Under the pieces are notes generated by a model. The model ran no database searches. It was not told the origin of the DNA and was given only the letters and a program-made list of their open reading frames with translations. Of a stretch of 64,000 bases of DNA, positions 9,865 to 18,738 are shown one piece after another. Source of the stretch: Enterococcus larvae. GTDB taxonomy: Bacteria; Bacillota; Bacilli; Lactobacillales; Enterococcaceae. Position 1 is the stretch's first letter. Each line of letters begins with the position of its first letter. The stretch lies in the NCBI RefSeq assembly GCF_017830045.1, contig NZ_JAEDXU010000001.1:124001-188000 (forward strand), given 5' to 3'. The position numbers and the translations under genes were made by a program.

Positions 9865-11094
9865 ATGGGTATTATTAAAGCAGCAATAGACTCTGTCTCT
9901 GGAGGCTTGGCGGATCAGTGGATCGAGGTCATTGAACCAGATGAAATGTCTGCAACCACTGTAATGACCAAAGGTGTGTTTGTCAAAAGAGATGATAAAC
10001 GCGGCTCAAATAAAAAATCAACAACAGATGTGATAACAGACGGCTCTGTCATTCATGTCTATCCTAATATGATGATGATCCTTGTAGATGGCGGGAAAAT
10101 CATCGATTACTCTGCAGAAGAAGGCTATTACACAGTTAAGAACAACTCTGCTCCCTCACTATTCAACGGAAGCTTGAAGGATGCAGTTGCTGAAACCTTC
10201 AACCGGGTCAAGTTCGGTGGAACAACTCCTCAAAAACAACAGGTCTTCTATATCAATTTACAAGAAATCAAAGGACTTAAATTTGGGACAGCTACACCGA
10301 TCAATTACTTTGATAATTTCTATAACGCTGAGCTTTTCTTAAGGGCTCACGGAACCTACTCAGTAAAAATCACTGATCCGTTATTGTTCTTTACCAATTC
10401 AGTGCCTCGAGATAAAAATCAGGTAGATATGAATGATATCAATGAACAGTATTTAGCAGAATTCCTAACTGCTCTGCAAGCATCTATCAATAAAATGTCT
10501 GCTGACGGCGAAAGAATTTCTTACGTTCCTTCAAAAAGCATGGAACTAAGCGGCTATCTATCTAATGTGTTAGATGATAGTTGGCGTTCTCTAAGAGGGA
10601 TCGAAATCGTCTCTGCAGCGGTTGCCAGCATTTCTTACACTGATGATTCAACGAAACTGATCAACATGAGAAACCAAGGAGCTATGCTTGGTGACCCAAG
10701 TGTTCGTGAAGGCTATGTTCAAGGTGCCATGGCTCGTGGAATGGAAGAAGCTGGAAAAAATCCTGGCGGTGCGACAACTGGATTTATGGGTGTCGGTATG
10801 GGAATGAATACCAGCGGCAATTACTTCGGTCAAGCTTCTCAGACAAACCAACAGCAAATGCAGCAAAACCAGCAAGCACAAAATGGCAATGCTGAAGGCG
10901 GCTGGATCTGTCCTGATTGCGGGACAGAGAACCATGGCAAGTTCTGTTCAAACTGCGGTACATCAAAACCAGAAGAAAACAAACCAAAGTTGGAAATGAA
11001 ATGTGCAGACTGTGGTGAGGTTGTCGATTTGTCCAGCGGCATTCCAAAATTCTGTCCGAACTGCGGAAAACCATTCCAAGGAGTACCTCTTTAA
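9865..11094 (+). CDS. SPFH-domain protein with C-terminal zinc ribbons (YdjI-like)
   Basis: A 409-residue protein. Residues 1 to about 320 resemble the SPFH/virion-core-protein family (B. subtilis YdjI). A Gln/Asn/Gly-rich linker follows, then two zinc ribbons: CPDCGTENHGKFCSNCG and CADCG...FCPNCG. The start at 9865 follows AAGGAGG; the open frame upstream reaches into tsaB and is not used. In B. subtilis YdjI is brought to the membrane by YdjG/YdjH and takes part in envelope-stress handling with a PspA-type protein. The next two genes are YdjG- and YdjH-like, so the same membrane complex is inferred; no PspA gene is visible here. Confidence 0.85.
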   Translation: MGIIKAAIDSVSGGLADQWIEVIEPDEMSATTVMTKGVFVKRDDKRGSNKKSTTDVITDGSVIHVYPNMMMILVDGGKIIDYSAEEGYYTVKNNSAPSLFNGSLKDAVAETFNRVKFGGTTPQKQQVFYINLQEIKGLKFGTATPINYFDNFYNAELFLRAHGTYSVKITDPLLFFTNSVPRDKNQVDMNDINEQYLAEFLTALQASINKMSADGERISYVPSKSMELSGYLSNVLDDSWRSLRGIEIVSAAVASISYTDDSTKLINMRNQGAMLGDPSVREGYVQGAMARGMEEAGKNPGGATTGFMGVGMGMNTSGNYFGQASQTNQQQMQQNQQAQNGNAEGGWICPDCGTENHGKFCSNCGTSKPEENKPKLEMKCADCGEVVDLSSGIPKFCPNCGKPFQGVPL

Positions 11095-11125
11095 TTAAGA
11101 AACAAAAGAAAAAACGGTTGGTGCA

Positions 11126-11218
11126 TTGTTCCTTTGGTTTCATTGAGTAAACAGGAACAACTATTTTAGAAATAAAGCATACGGTTCATTGTCACATGAG
11201 GGCAATGAATGCGTATGC
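11126..11218 (+). terminator. Two hairpins between the SPFH and zinc-ribbon genes
   Basis: TTGTTCCT (11126-11133) pairs with AGGAACAA (11153-11160). A second hairpin pairs GCATACG (11177-11183) with CGTATGC (11212-11218), extended by TTCATTG/CAATGAA. Neither has a long T run, so they may lower read-through or protect mRNA ends rather than fully stop transcription. Confidence 0.4.
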
Positions 11219-11271
11219 CCTGTTTCTATTACTGACCTTTTTTCTATCAATAGAAGGAGAAAAATAAAAAG

Positions 11272-12381
11272 ATGGATAGTACCTTTACACACAAATGTCC
11301 AAATTGCAGCGGCCCGTTGTTTTTTGATGCAAAAGATCAGAAATTCCATTGCGAATACTGCTTAAGCATCTTTTCAGAAGAACAGTTGACTGCCTTTGAA
11401 CAGGCTCAAAAAGAAGCACATCTACAAGATAGTGCTCCTCAAACTACAGCAACAGCTGAAGATACACCACAAGAAAATACAGCAGCTCAAACAGATGCCG
11501 GTGACATGGAACTCTTTACTTGTTCCAGCTGTGGTGCAGAAATCGTGACCGATGCGACGACTGCTGCAACTTATTGCTATTTCTGCCATAATCCTGTCGT
11601 TCTTTCTGGTCGGATCAGCGGGAAATTTTTACCAAATCAGGTGCTCCCTTTTGCTATTGAAAAGGAAGAAGCCGTTCAAAAATTCCTTGCTTGGACTAAG
11701 AAAAAACGATTTATTCCGAGAGATTTTTTCAACAAGCAGCAAATTGAGAAAATGACCGGCGTTTACTTTCCATATTGGCTGGTTGATTCTGAGGTAAGCG
11801 GAGACATGCACGCTGAAGGAACCACTCTTCGTGTTTGGCGTACTGGCGACACAGAATATACTGAAACGAAGCAATTTGCAGTTCGACGCAAAGGAAAGCT
11901 TTCTTTCAAAGAGCTGATCAAAAATGCGTTGTCTAAAAATGTTCAGCAGAAAATGGTTGAAGGTGTTCAGCCATTCCCAATGGAAAAGGCTGTCCCTTTT
12001 AAATCTCAATATCTGGCTGGTTTCCAAGCTGAAAAAAGAGATATTGAATTCGAAGCATTAAAGAATGACGTAGAACAGGAGATCAAAGGCTATTCTCAGT
12101 CTATGCTGGAAGACTCGGCTTCTGCATACACTCATTTGTCTAAGGTTCAAACAAGCATCACCATCGATGACCAAGAGCTGAATTATGTTTTGCTGCCAAT
12201 CTGGCTGGTTACCTATAATAATCGATCCGGCGATGACAAGGTCTATTATTACGCAATGAACGGACAAACTGGCAAAGTCAGCGGAGAATTACCTATCAGT
12301 TATAAACGATTAGGAATAACCGGCGGAATCATTTTTGCTGTTCTTTTGGTTCTCTTTTTGATTGGGGGATATATGATATGA
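11272..12381 (+). CDS. Zinc-ribbon membrane protein (YdjG-like)
   Basis: A 369-residue protein with two N-terminal zinc ribbons (CPNCSGPLFF...CEYC at residues of about 9-29, and CSSCGAE...CYFC near 83-105), a Gln/Ala/Thr-rich linker between them, a soluble middle region, and one membrane segment at the extreme C-terminus (GITGGIIFAVLLVLFLIGGY). This layout matches B. subtilis YdjG. It probably sits with the ribbons in the cytoplasm and recruits the SPFH protein encoded upstream. Its TGA overlaps the ATG of the TPM gene (ATGA), indicating translational coupling. Confidence 0.82.
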   Translation: MDSTFTHKCPNCSGPLFFDAKDQKFHCEYCLSIFSEEQLTAFEQAQKEAHLQDSAPQTTATAEDTPQENTAAQTDAGDMELFTCSSCGAEIVTDATTAATYCYFCHNPVVLSGRISGKFLPNQVLPFAIEKEEAVQKFLAWTKKKRFIPRDFFNKQQIEKMTGVYFPYWLVDSEVSGDMHAEGTTLRVWRTGDTEYTETKQFAVRRKGKLSFKELIKNALSKNVQQKMVEGVQPFPMEKAVPFKSQYLAGFQAEKRDIEFEALKNDVEQEIKGYSQSMLEDSASAYTHLSKVQTSITIDDQELNYVLLPIWLVTYNNRSGDDKVYYYAMNGQTGKVSGELPISYKRLGITGGIIFAVLLVLFLIGGYMI

Positions 12382-13196
12382 GAAAACGCTATTTAGTACT
12401 GGCAATCGCTGTATTCAGTTTTCTTTTGGCTTTGCCTTCTATGGCCTACGCTTCTGATAACACTGTAGATGATCAGGCCGGCCTGTTTTCATCAGATGAA
12501 ATCCAGCAATTGAACGAGAAAGCTGCAGCAATTGAGAAAAAATCGAAGGCTCAGGTTTTTATTGTCACAACAGATGACAGCAACAAAGATCCTTATACGT
12601 TTGCAGATTATTATTTATTGGATACTATCGGCAAAGATGAAAATGGGATCATATTTTATATTGACATGAACAACCGCGAGTTCGTTATTTCCAGATCCGG
12701 TAATATGATTGATTACTTAAATGATAAACGAACAGAAAGTGCACTAGATGATATTGAGTATTTTATGAGCGATCAGGATTATTTTGGCGCAGCTGAAAGC
12801 TATCTAACTAGTGTCAGCACATTCTTTGATAAAGGTGTACCAAAAGGCCATTATCGTATTGATTCTGAAACTGGAAAAATCACTTATTACAAATCACTGA
12901 CAACTACAGAAATCATTATCGCTGTTGTCGCAGCAGCGGCGATTGCCGGAGGATTCGTTCTTCTATCGATTTCAAGATATAAACTGAAATTCGGCGGTGG
13001 CTATAACTACCCTCTACACGAAAAGTCGTCTTTACAACTGACAGAGAAGGAAGACCGTTTTGTTAATTCATTCGTTACGACAAGACACATTCCAAGAAAT
13101 AATTCCGGCGGTGGCGGCGGTAGTGCTGGCGGCGGTGGAAGTACTACCCATACGACTGGCGGCGGCACCTTCAGCAGCAGCGGACGTGGGTTTTAA
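12378..13196 (+). CDS. TPM-domain membrane protein (YdjH-like)
   Basis: A 272-residue exported protein with a signal peptide (residues 1 to about 25, ending SMAYA). A TPM domain (about 28-160) starts with the usual VDDQAGLFSSDE. A membrane helix lies near 173-196, and a Gly/Ser/Thr-rich tail ends GTFSSSGRGF, as in many TPM proteins. The domain would face the cell surface. It is translationally coupled to the zinc-ribbon gene, forming a three-gene unit with the SPFH protein. Its 3' end faces sorE across a stem-loop repeat. Confidence 0.85.
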   Translation: MRKRYLVLAIAVFSFLLALPSMAYASDNTVDDQAGLFSSDEIQQLNEKAAAIEKKSKAQVFIVTTDDSNKDPYTFADYYLLDTIGKDENGIIFYIDMNNREFVISRSGNMIDYLNDKRTESALDDIEYFMSDQDYFGAAESYLTSVSTFFDKGVPKGHYRIDSETGKITYYKSLTTTEIIIAVVAAAAIAGGFVLLSISRYKLKFGGGYNYPLHEKSSLQLTEKEDRFVNSFVTTRHIPRNNSGGGGGSAGGGGSTTHTTGGGTFSSSGRGF

Positions 13197-13250
13197 AAAA
13201 ATTGGATGTGTTTGAATCCACTAGCTTACGATATTTCTAGATATGTAAAA

Positions 13251-13465
13251 AGAGGTGTGGGACAATAATTCCCCATACCTCTTTCTCATACCTTAAATCC
13301 GCATTAAGCAGCGAGCCCAGATTTCTGTGCTTAGGGGATCGCAGCAACACGAAAACCTTAGATGTAATTCTCGTGAATTTCTTCTTATTACTTACATAGT
13401 AACCGGAACAGACGCTTGAAAAGTACCTGCTTGGTGCTTATAGCTAAATACTTCTGTCTCTACTT
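13251..13465. repeat. Intergenic stem-loop repeat, copy B (diverged long form)
   Basis: This copy lies between the convergent TPM gene and sorE. It starts with hairpin AGAGGTGTGGGA...TCCCCATACCTCT and ends with the shared segment GGTGCTTATAGCTAAATACTTCTGTCTC. It also shares the GAACAGACGCTTGAAAAGTACCTGC stretch with copy A but has a different middle part. Probably a bidirectional terminator. Confidence 0.7.
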
Positions 13466-13469
13466 CTTT

Positions 13470-14699
13470 TTATATTTCAGAAAAATGTGTTAGTACATAC
13501 TCCTCTGCTTCTTTCGACCAGATACCGTCATTTCTTTTAACGATTTCCTCCAGCTGTTTGTCCAGCTGTTTTAAGTCATTCAAGTCTGTTCGTTCAAAAT
13601 TCTTATGTGTATAAACCAGTTTCTTTCCACCACCGATTTCCGGTTGATTCAATGTCGTTTCGCCAACCGCATTTAGACCTAAAATATGTGTGACGACATT
13701 AGCAACATGAACTTTTTTACTTTCAATAAGTGCCACCGCTTTTCTCATATCCTCTGTGTTCCCGCCGGATGTACCAACATAATGTGTAAAGGAATAATGC
13801 AAATCATAGAAGTTGATTGGTGCAGAAAATGCTTTATCCTGTGGTCCGGCAAAGAAGTTCAGACAGCCGTCCGGATTCAATAATGCCGAAGCCTCCGTCA
13901 TTACTTGTGCAACAGGGATCATCACGAAGATATCGTCAAATTTTCCGTTGATTGTTTTCTGCAGCTTTTCTACTTGGTTTTGCTCATCCTTTACATTGAC
14001 ATAGAATACTTCAATACCATTTTGACTTGGATAGAGCGCTTCTGCTCGCTGTAGTTTTTCTTCATTGACGTCAGTCACTACAACTTTTTTAGGCTTTCTT
14101 TCGCCATGTAGTGCATAATCGATTGCCAACAGCCCCATTGGACCTGTTCCCCCCATGATAAGCAATGCCCCATCTTCTTTGATACCCATTTCATGCTCAT
14201 AGCTATTTTCAATCAAATGATAATTTGCCTCAAACGCGCCAATCACACATGACAACGGTTCAATCAATGAACCCTCAAAATAGGTTTCTCCGTTGTAAGG
14301 AATCAGGCAATCCTGTTCCATCACATCCTTTGATAAGATGATATACGTCGCATCGCCGCCTGTATACGCATAGGAATATCCCGGACAGTCCGGCCGATCC
14401 GAAAGCTGTAGATTCGCCTGAACAACATATTTTTCTCCAGGTTTAAACTTCTCCTGCCATTTCTTCCCTACTTCAAGAATTTCCCCACAAAACTCATGTC
14501 CGATAATGATTGGGTTTTCTGCGAGATCGTCAGGCGCCTTTTTGTGATCCGCTCCTTGATTTGCCAACTTCCAAGTCGACATACAGATACTATCCGTAAT
14601 GACCGAAGCTAAAATTTCATCTTCTTTGATTGCCGGAAGTTCAAACTCTTCCAGACGCAAGTCTTTTTTTCCATATAATCGAACAGCTTTCGTTTTCAT
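13470..14699 (-). CDS. sorE: L-sorbose 1-phosphate reductase (zinc alcohol dehydrogenase family)
   Basis: A 409-residue MDR-family dehydrogenase. Cys39 and the GHE motif (His68, Glu69) supply likely zinc ligands, and the nucleotide-binding motif GGTGPMG is at 183-189. In the sorbose pathway SorE reduces L-sorbose 1-phosphate to D-glucitol 6-phosphate, which SorD then oxidises to fructose 6-phosphate. It is the last gene of the sor operon, 124 bases after sorM. The identification rests on the family resemblance plus the complete sor gene context. Confidence 0.88.
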   Translation of the reverse strand: MKTKAVRLYGKKDLRLEEFELPAIKEDEILASVITDSICMSTWKLANQGADHKKAPDDLAENPIIIGHEFCGEILEVGKKWQEKFKPGEKYVVQANLQLSDRPDCPGYSYAYTGGDATYIILSKDVMEQDCLIPYNGETYFEGSLIEPLSCVIGAFEANYHLIENSYEHEMGIKEDGALLIMGGTGPMGLLAIDYALHGERKPKKVVVTDVNEEKLQRAEALYPSQNGIEVFYVNVKDEQNQVEKLQKTINGKFDDIFVMIPVAQVMTEASALLNPDGCLNFFAGPQDKAFSAPINFYDLHYSFTHYVGTSGGNTEDMRKAVALIESKKVHVANVVTHILGLNAVGETTLNQPEIGGGKKLVYTHKNFERTDLNDLKQLDKQLEEIVKRNDGIWSKEAEEYVLTHFSEI

Positions 14700-14822
14700 G
14701 ATTTCTGTATCCCCTTTTCGTTTTTATGCAAACTGAATGCTCATTCTCTCTATTCCATTTATCCACAAAGCGCTTGAAAGAAACAGAGGATATTTTCTTG
14801 TCTTGATGTCTCAATGTTCATT

Positions 14823-15683
14823 TTATTGCAAAATTCCCAAACCGTAACCAGCTATTCCCACTGCGAATAGGATAAAGATCAACAGGATTGGACTGACTTT
14901 CTTTTTCAATAGCTTCATCATCAATAACGTCAAACCCAATGCCAACAGTCCCGGAACCAAATCATCCAGAATATTTTGAACAGTTGTCACGATCGTTTCT
15001 CCATCTGCCCCTGGTGTTTCAGATACTACTAAAGGAATGTTGATTGTCGTCCATTTTGTGACTAGGACTCCCATGATGAACAGACCGAGAATCGTTGCAC
15101 CTTCAGTCAGCTTCTGCAATAGATTACCAGACAAGTCCTGAACAATGTCCAATCCTTTTCTAAAACCGTAAGTTAAACCAAACCACTTCATAGATAGACG
15201 AACCAGATTGAATGCAACAAAGAAGAACAACGGTCCCAATACACTACCACTCAATGCTAATGATGCACCAACTGCCGCCGTAATTGGTCTTAACGTCCCC
15301 CAAACCAACGGATCACCCACACCTGCTAGCGGCCCCATCAATCCGACTTTCAAGCTGTTGATCGTTCCATCGTCAATATCTGCACCGCTTGCCCGTGCCT
15401 CTTCCATGGCAATCGTTACACCGATAACTGGACCGCAGACTGCCGGCGTTGTATTAAAGAATGTCAGATGACGTTTTAATGCTTCTGCTTGCTCTTCCTT
15501 CGTCTTATATACTCGCTTGATTGTTGGAATCATATCTACACAAAAGGCAAGTGCATGGATTCGTTCATAATTGAAGGAAGCCTGCTGAAAATTGGAGAAA
15601 ACAAAGGTGGTCATCAAATCCTTTTTCGTAATGAGAGATTGTGTCTGCTTTTCAGTATTCACTGCTGTATTTGCTGTTTCCAT
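14823..15683 (-). CDS. sorM: PTS mannose/sorbose-family IID component
   Basis: A 286-residue membrane protein of the mannose-fructose-sorbose PTS. The N-terminal region (LITKKDLMTTFVFSNFQQAS, then FNYERIHALAF) and the VCGPVIGVTIAMEEARASG segment are typical of IID proteins, followed by hydrophobic helices at the C-terminus. With the IIC protein it forms the membrane channel for L-sorbose uptake. A GGAG site lies just before the ATG. It starts 12 bases after the sorA stop. Confidence 0.92.
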   Translation of the reverse strand: METANTAVNTEKQTQSLITKKDLMTTFVFSNFQQASFNYERIHALAFCVDMIPTIKRVYKTKEEQAEALKRHLTFFNTTPAVCGPVIGVTIAMEEARASGADIDDGTINSLKVGLMGPLAGVGDPLVWGTLRPITAAVGASLALSGSVLGPLFFFVAFNLVRLSMKWFGLTYGFRKGLDIVQDLSGNLLQKLTEGATILGLFIMGVLVTKWTTINIPLVVSETPGADGETIVTTVQNILDDLVPGLLALGLTLLMMKLLKKKVSPILLIFILFAVGIAGYGLGILQ

Positions 15684-15694
15684 TTTACTCCTCC

Positions 15695-16510
15695 TTAATC
15701 TTCCAGTTCATCATCAGCTGCTGAAACTCCTGCTGCAGCTATATTTCCAGCCCCTTGCTCAAGCGACTGTTTCTTAAAATTCGGGTTCAGCTGAACATAG
15801 ACCAATGCAGTAATCAGACCGACTGCTCCAAATGAAAGCAGACTGAAATCCAAGTAACCACCTAATACAAAGCCCAGATAGAAAAACGGCATCAAGTATT
15901 TGACACTCATCATATTCAATACCATTGCATAACCGACAACAACGATGAATCCACCGGCAACAGCTAATCCGCCAGTCACTACATCAGGGATCATCGACAG
16001 CATCGTATTGACCATATCCGCACTGACAAACATTGCCACAACTGTCGCAGGAATAGCTACCCGCAACGCCTGAACGAACAATGCACTGAAGTGAAGCAGA
16101 ATGATTTTATTGAACGCTGCTTTCTCTGCTTCACGATCAGCTGCATGCTGAAAAGCAACTGTAATCGTTCGTGCGATGACCGTCAGTACCTGACCCGCTG
16201 CCGCAACAGGTAAAGCAATGGCAATCCCTGCTTGAATATCCTGTTGACCAACGACAACAAGAATCGTTGAGATAATACTGGCTAATGCCGAGTCAGGAGA
16301 CTGTGCAGCGCCAATATTCATCCAGCCTAAAGCAATCAATTCCAATGTCCCTCCAAGAATAATTCCAGTTGGCAAATCCCCTAAAATCAAACCAATTACT
16401 GTACAGGCGATCAATGGGCGATGTGTTTGAAATTCATCAAGTACGCTTCCCATCCCTGCAATAGCTGAAAAAATAAATATAAGAATAATTTGGATCACTG
16501 AAAGTTCCAT
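15695..16510 (-). CDS. sorA: PTS mannose/sorbose-family IIC component
   Basis: A 271-residue polytopic membrane protein. The N-terminal part (GLILGDLPTGIILGGTLELI, then ALGWMNIGAAQSPDSALASI) is the hallmark of mannose-class IIC permeases, which carry the sugar-binding path. The polar C-terminal tail ends in an acidic run. A GGAGGAG site precedes the ATG. Placed between sorB and sorM in the operon. Confidence 0.93.
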   Translation of the reverse strand: MELSVIQIILIFIFSAIAGMGSVLDEFQTHRPLIACTVIGLILGDLPTGIILGGTLELIALGWMNIGAAQSPDSALASIISTILVVVGQQDIQAGIAIALPVAAAGQVLTVIARTITVAFQHAADREAEKAAFNKIILLHFSALFVQALRVAIPATVVAMFVSADMVNTMLSMIPDVVTGGLAVAGGFIVVVGYAMVLNMMSVKYLMPFFYLGFVLGGYLDFSLLSFGAVGLITALVYVQLNPNFKKQSLEQGAGNIAAAGVSAADDELED

Positions 16511-16524
16511 TTATGCTCCTCCTT

Positions 16525-17013
16525 TTACACGACAGCTTCATTGAGCTTCGCTTCAAAATCGATTTTCGAATCCGTTGCGACTACACGACAATCCAGCTCT
16601 ACACCCTGTTTCTTCAATTCTCTGAATGCTTGAATATCCTGGTCGTTTACAGAAATTGCCTTTGTAATCTGAACCTTTCCGGTTTTAAACTGCATGCCGC
16701 CTATATTAATTGAACTTAGCGGAACACCTGCCTGTACTAGCTCAAGCACCTCAGTTGGATTTGTAAAAAGATAAAAAACAGTATCAGCTGCATATTTAGG
16801 ATTATTGAATACCTTGACTGCCTTCTCTACATCAACGATATTCACTTTGATCCCTGGAGGTGCAGCTTGCTTAACCAGTGTTTTTCGAATCATATCCTCA
16901 TTGACTTCTTTACTAACAACGATGATTCTCTGTGCACCAGCCTCTTTGGCCCAAACTGTCGCAACCTGGCCGTGGATCAAGCGATCATCAATTCTAGCTA
17001 ATCTGATTTCCAT
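16525..17013 (-). CDS. sorB: PTS mannose/sorbose-family IIB component
   Basis: A 162-residue cytoplasmic phosphocarrier. RIDDRLIHGQVATVW at residues 7-21 contains the phosphorylated His14 of the mannose-class IIB family. The start at 17013 follows GAGGAGG and overlaps the sorF stop by one base (TAATG), so upstream in-frame codons are not used. It passes phosphate from IIA (SorF) to L-sorbose at C1 during transport. Confidence 0.94.
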   Translation of the reverse strand: MEIRLARIDDRLIHGQVATVWAKEAGAQRIIVVSKEVNEDMIRKTLVKQAAPPGIKVNIVDVEKAVKVFNNPKYAADTVFYLFTNPTEVLELVQAGVPLSSINIGGMQFKTGKVQITKAISVNDQDIQAFRELKKQGVELDCRVVATDSKIDFEAKLNEAVV

Positions 17014-17426
17014 TATAATTCCTCCTCTTCTTCTATCAGCTCTCCAGAAAAACACTGTACGGTCTGCGCTGCCAGCTCTTTCATTTTGCATACGATTTCA
17101 TTTATTGATTCAGTCTCAAGGAGACTGGCTGCTTCCAACACAAGCGGCAACGACATTCCTGATAGCACTTGAATATCCTTTTCTTCCTTCAACGCAATAC
17201 TACAGCTGGCATTATAGGGCGTTCCGCAAAACAAGTCGGTCATGATCAACGTTGGCTCGCTGATTCTGTCCAATGTCTCCTTAAGCTTCTTTTCCAGACT
17301 TTCCAAACCGTCCTGCTTCTCAAATACCACCGGATAAAAATGTTCATTTGTTCCAAAAATCATTTCCAGCGAATTCTTCATTTCTACTGCCAAATGACCA
17401 TGGGCTGCCAAGATTACTTTTACCAT
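17013..17426 (-). CDS. sorF: PTS mannose/sorbose-family IIA component
   Basis: A 137-residue cytoplasmic phosphocarrier with the active His9 in VILAAHGHLA and the TDLFCGTPYN segment typical of mannose-class IIA. It receives phosphate from HPr and hands it to SorB. It lies 12 bases after sorD, and its stop overlaps the sorB start. IIA and IIB are separate proteins here, as in Klebsiella, not fused as in E. coli ManX. Confidence 0.93.
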   Translation of the reverse strand: MVKVILAAHGHLAVEMKNSLEMIFGTNEHFYPVVFEKQDGLESLEKKLKETLDRISEPTLIMTDLFCGTPYNASCSIALKEEKDIQVLSGMSLPLVLEAASLLETESINEIVCKMKELAAQTVQCFSGELIEEEEEL

Positions 17427-17437
17427 CCTGTATTCTC

Positions 17438-18232
17438 CTATCCTCTAGTTTTTCCACCGGCAACATTGATTGTTACTCCACTGATATAGCTTGCCTTGTC
17501 AGAAATCAGGTAAGCAACTGCATTCGCGATCTCTGAAAGCTTCCCGCTGCGACCTAATGGAATCGTGCTTGTCTGGCTGTATCCCTTCCGAATATCTTCA
17601 ACTGTCTTGCCTCTGGTATAGGCTAGTGCTGTTTCATAGTTCAACGTCCGAAGACCTGTTTCTTCCATGATTCCTGGAGCAATCCCAACAACTCGGATCC
17701 CTTCTTTGCCGAGCTCCTTTGCCCAAGAGCGAGTGAAGCTATTTACAGCTGCCTTCGTTGCCGCATAACAGCTCTGGCCTTCTGATCCTTCTAGACCAGC
17801 TTCAGAAGACATGTTGATTATCACGCCGGACTTTTGCTGAAGCATGATTTTCCCAACCAGCTGACTAGCTAGATAAACGCCTTTTTGATTGATATTGGTC
17901 ATTCGCTCAAATAATGCATCAGTCAACTCATAGTCGCTTTCAGTTTTTTTGTCGGCAAGTAACGCAGGTGCGTTCACACCGGCATTATTGATCAGTGCAT
18001 CGATTCTTCCATATTTTTCCATTGCAAAAGCAACTAATCCTTCAACAGATTCTCTTGAGGTAACATCGGTTTGAACAAAATCCAAATTCTCATGTACTAG
18101 CTTTCCTTCGTTGACATCGCCATTTATAACGAAAACGCCAAGCTGACATAATTCCTCTGCAACTGCTGCGCCAATTCCTGATGACGCTCCTGTAACGATC
18201 ACTACTTTTCCATTGATATTCAACCAGTCCAT
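17438..18232 (-). CDS. sorD: Sorbitol-6-phosphate 2-dehydrogenase (short-chain dehydrogenase)
   Basis: A 264-residue classical SDR. The NAD-binding motif TGASSGIG is at 14-21, NNAG at 82-85, catalytic Ser at 142-143, and YxxxK at Tyr156/Lys160. In this operon it would oxidise D-glucitol 6-phosphate to fructose 6-phosphate, finishing the path from L-sorbose. It is the first gene after a perfect sigma-A promoter flanked by dyads that may bind SorC. Confidence 0.9.
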   Translation of the reverse strand: MDWLNINGKVVIVTGASSGIGAAVAEELCQLGVFVINGDVNEGKLVHENLDFVQTDVTSRESVEGLVAFAMEKYGRIDALINNAGVNAPALLADKKTESDYELTDALFERMTNINQKGVYLASQLVGKIMLQQKSGVIINMSSEAGLEGSEGQSCYAATKAAVNSFTRSWAKELGKEGIRVVGIAPGIMEETGLRTLNYETALAYTRGKTVEDIRKGYSQTSTIPLGRSGKLSEIANAVAYLISDKASYISGVTINVAGGKTRG

Positions 18233-18274
18233 CTGATATCCAGCCTCTTTTCACATTTGATATTTTAAATTAAC

Positions 18275-18292
18275 ATTTGTGATACCACAAAT
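18275..18292. promoter_or_regulatory. Putative SorC operator at the sorD transcription start
   Basis: ATTTGTG and CACAAAT form a perfect 7-bp dyad with a 4-base spacer, just downstream of the sorD -10 box. A related dyad lies upstream at 18338-18359. Binding here would block the promoter. Confidence 0.5.
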
Positions 18293-18294
18293 TC

Positions 18295-18323
18295 ATTATA
18301 TGTATATGCTTTCACAATGTCAA
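18295..18323 (-). promoter_or_regulatory. Consensus promoter of the sorDFBAME operon
   Basis: On the minus strand TTGACA (18323-18318), a 17-base spacer and TATAAT (18300-18295) match the sigma-A consensus exactly, about 63 bases before the sorD start. Such a strong promoter implies tight repression when sorbose is absent. Confidence 0.85.
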
Positions 18324-18337
18324 CAACTTTCTGCGCA

Positions 18338-18359
18338 TTTGTGCAAACAAATTCACAAA
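18338..18359. promoter_or_regulatory. Second putative SorC site upstream of the sorD -35 box
   Basis: TTTGTG (18338-18343) and CACAAA (18354-18359) form a dyad with a 10-base spacer. Its half-sites match those of the dyad at 18275-18292. The position suits activation or looping. Confidence 0.45.
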
Positions 18360-18366
18360 CGTTAAA

Positions 18367-18409
18367 AACCCAAATTGTTTTATACGCTTTGTATAAAACA
18401 ATTTGGGTT
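18367..18409 (-). terminator. 19-bp perfect hairpin downstream of tRNA-Cys
   Basis: Arms 18367-18385 and 18391-18409 pair perfectly around the loop GCTTT. On the minus strand it follows tRNA-Cys by about 46 bases and is followed by only three T residues. It probably ends tRNA-Cys transcription and isolates it from sorD. Confidence 0.7.
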
Positions 18410-18455
18410 AGATTAATTAGAATATTCTACACTTCAACTCAACATGAATAACTAA

Positions 18456-18526
<71 letters not shown>

Positions 18527-18656
18527 GTTTCATAAAATTAAGCTTGTTCAAATGTATCTCTTCACTTTATTTTCCGTCTCTATTAAAAGGATATCAAATT
18601 TCATTTAAGTGAAAATCCGTACATCATCCGATTTTTTCAAGATTCTAAATCAAAAT

Positions 18657-18702
18657 ACGACACTAAGATAATCAAATCATGATCCACTCACCCTAGTGTC
18701 GT
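18657..18702. terminator. Bidirectional terminator-like hairpin after sorC
   Basis: ACGACACTA (18657-18665) pairs with TAGTGTCGT (18694-18702) around a long loop. T-rich stretches follow on both strands. It lies just past the sorC stop and would end sorC transcription before the tRNA. Confidence 0.6.
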
Positions 18703-18738
18703 TCTTATTTTAATAGAAAAGTCATTTTAATCGCCTTT

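Noticed and set aside
12378-13196. Gly-rich C-terminus of the TPM protein as a sorting signal
   Set aside because: A low-complexity tail ending GRGF is common in TPM proteins and has no LPxTG or basic end.
18367-18409. The 19-bp hairpin as a riboswitch or T-box for the sor genes
   Set aside because: It is a simple perfect stem upstream of the sorD promoter, so it cannot be in the sorD leader; a terminator for tRNA-Cys explains it.
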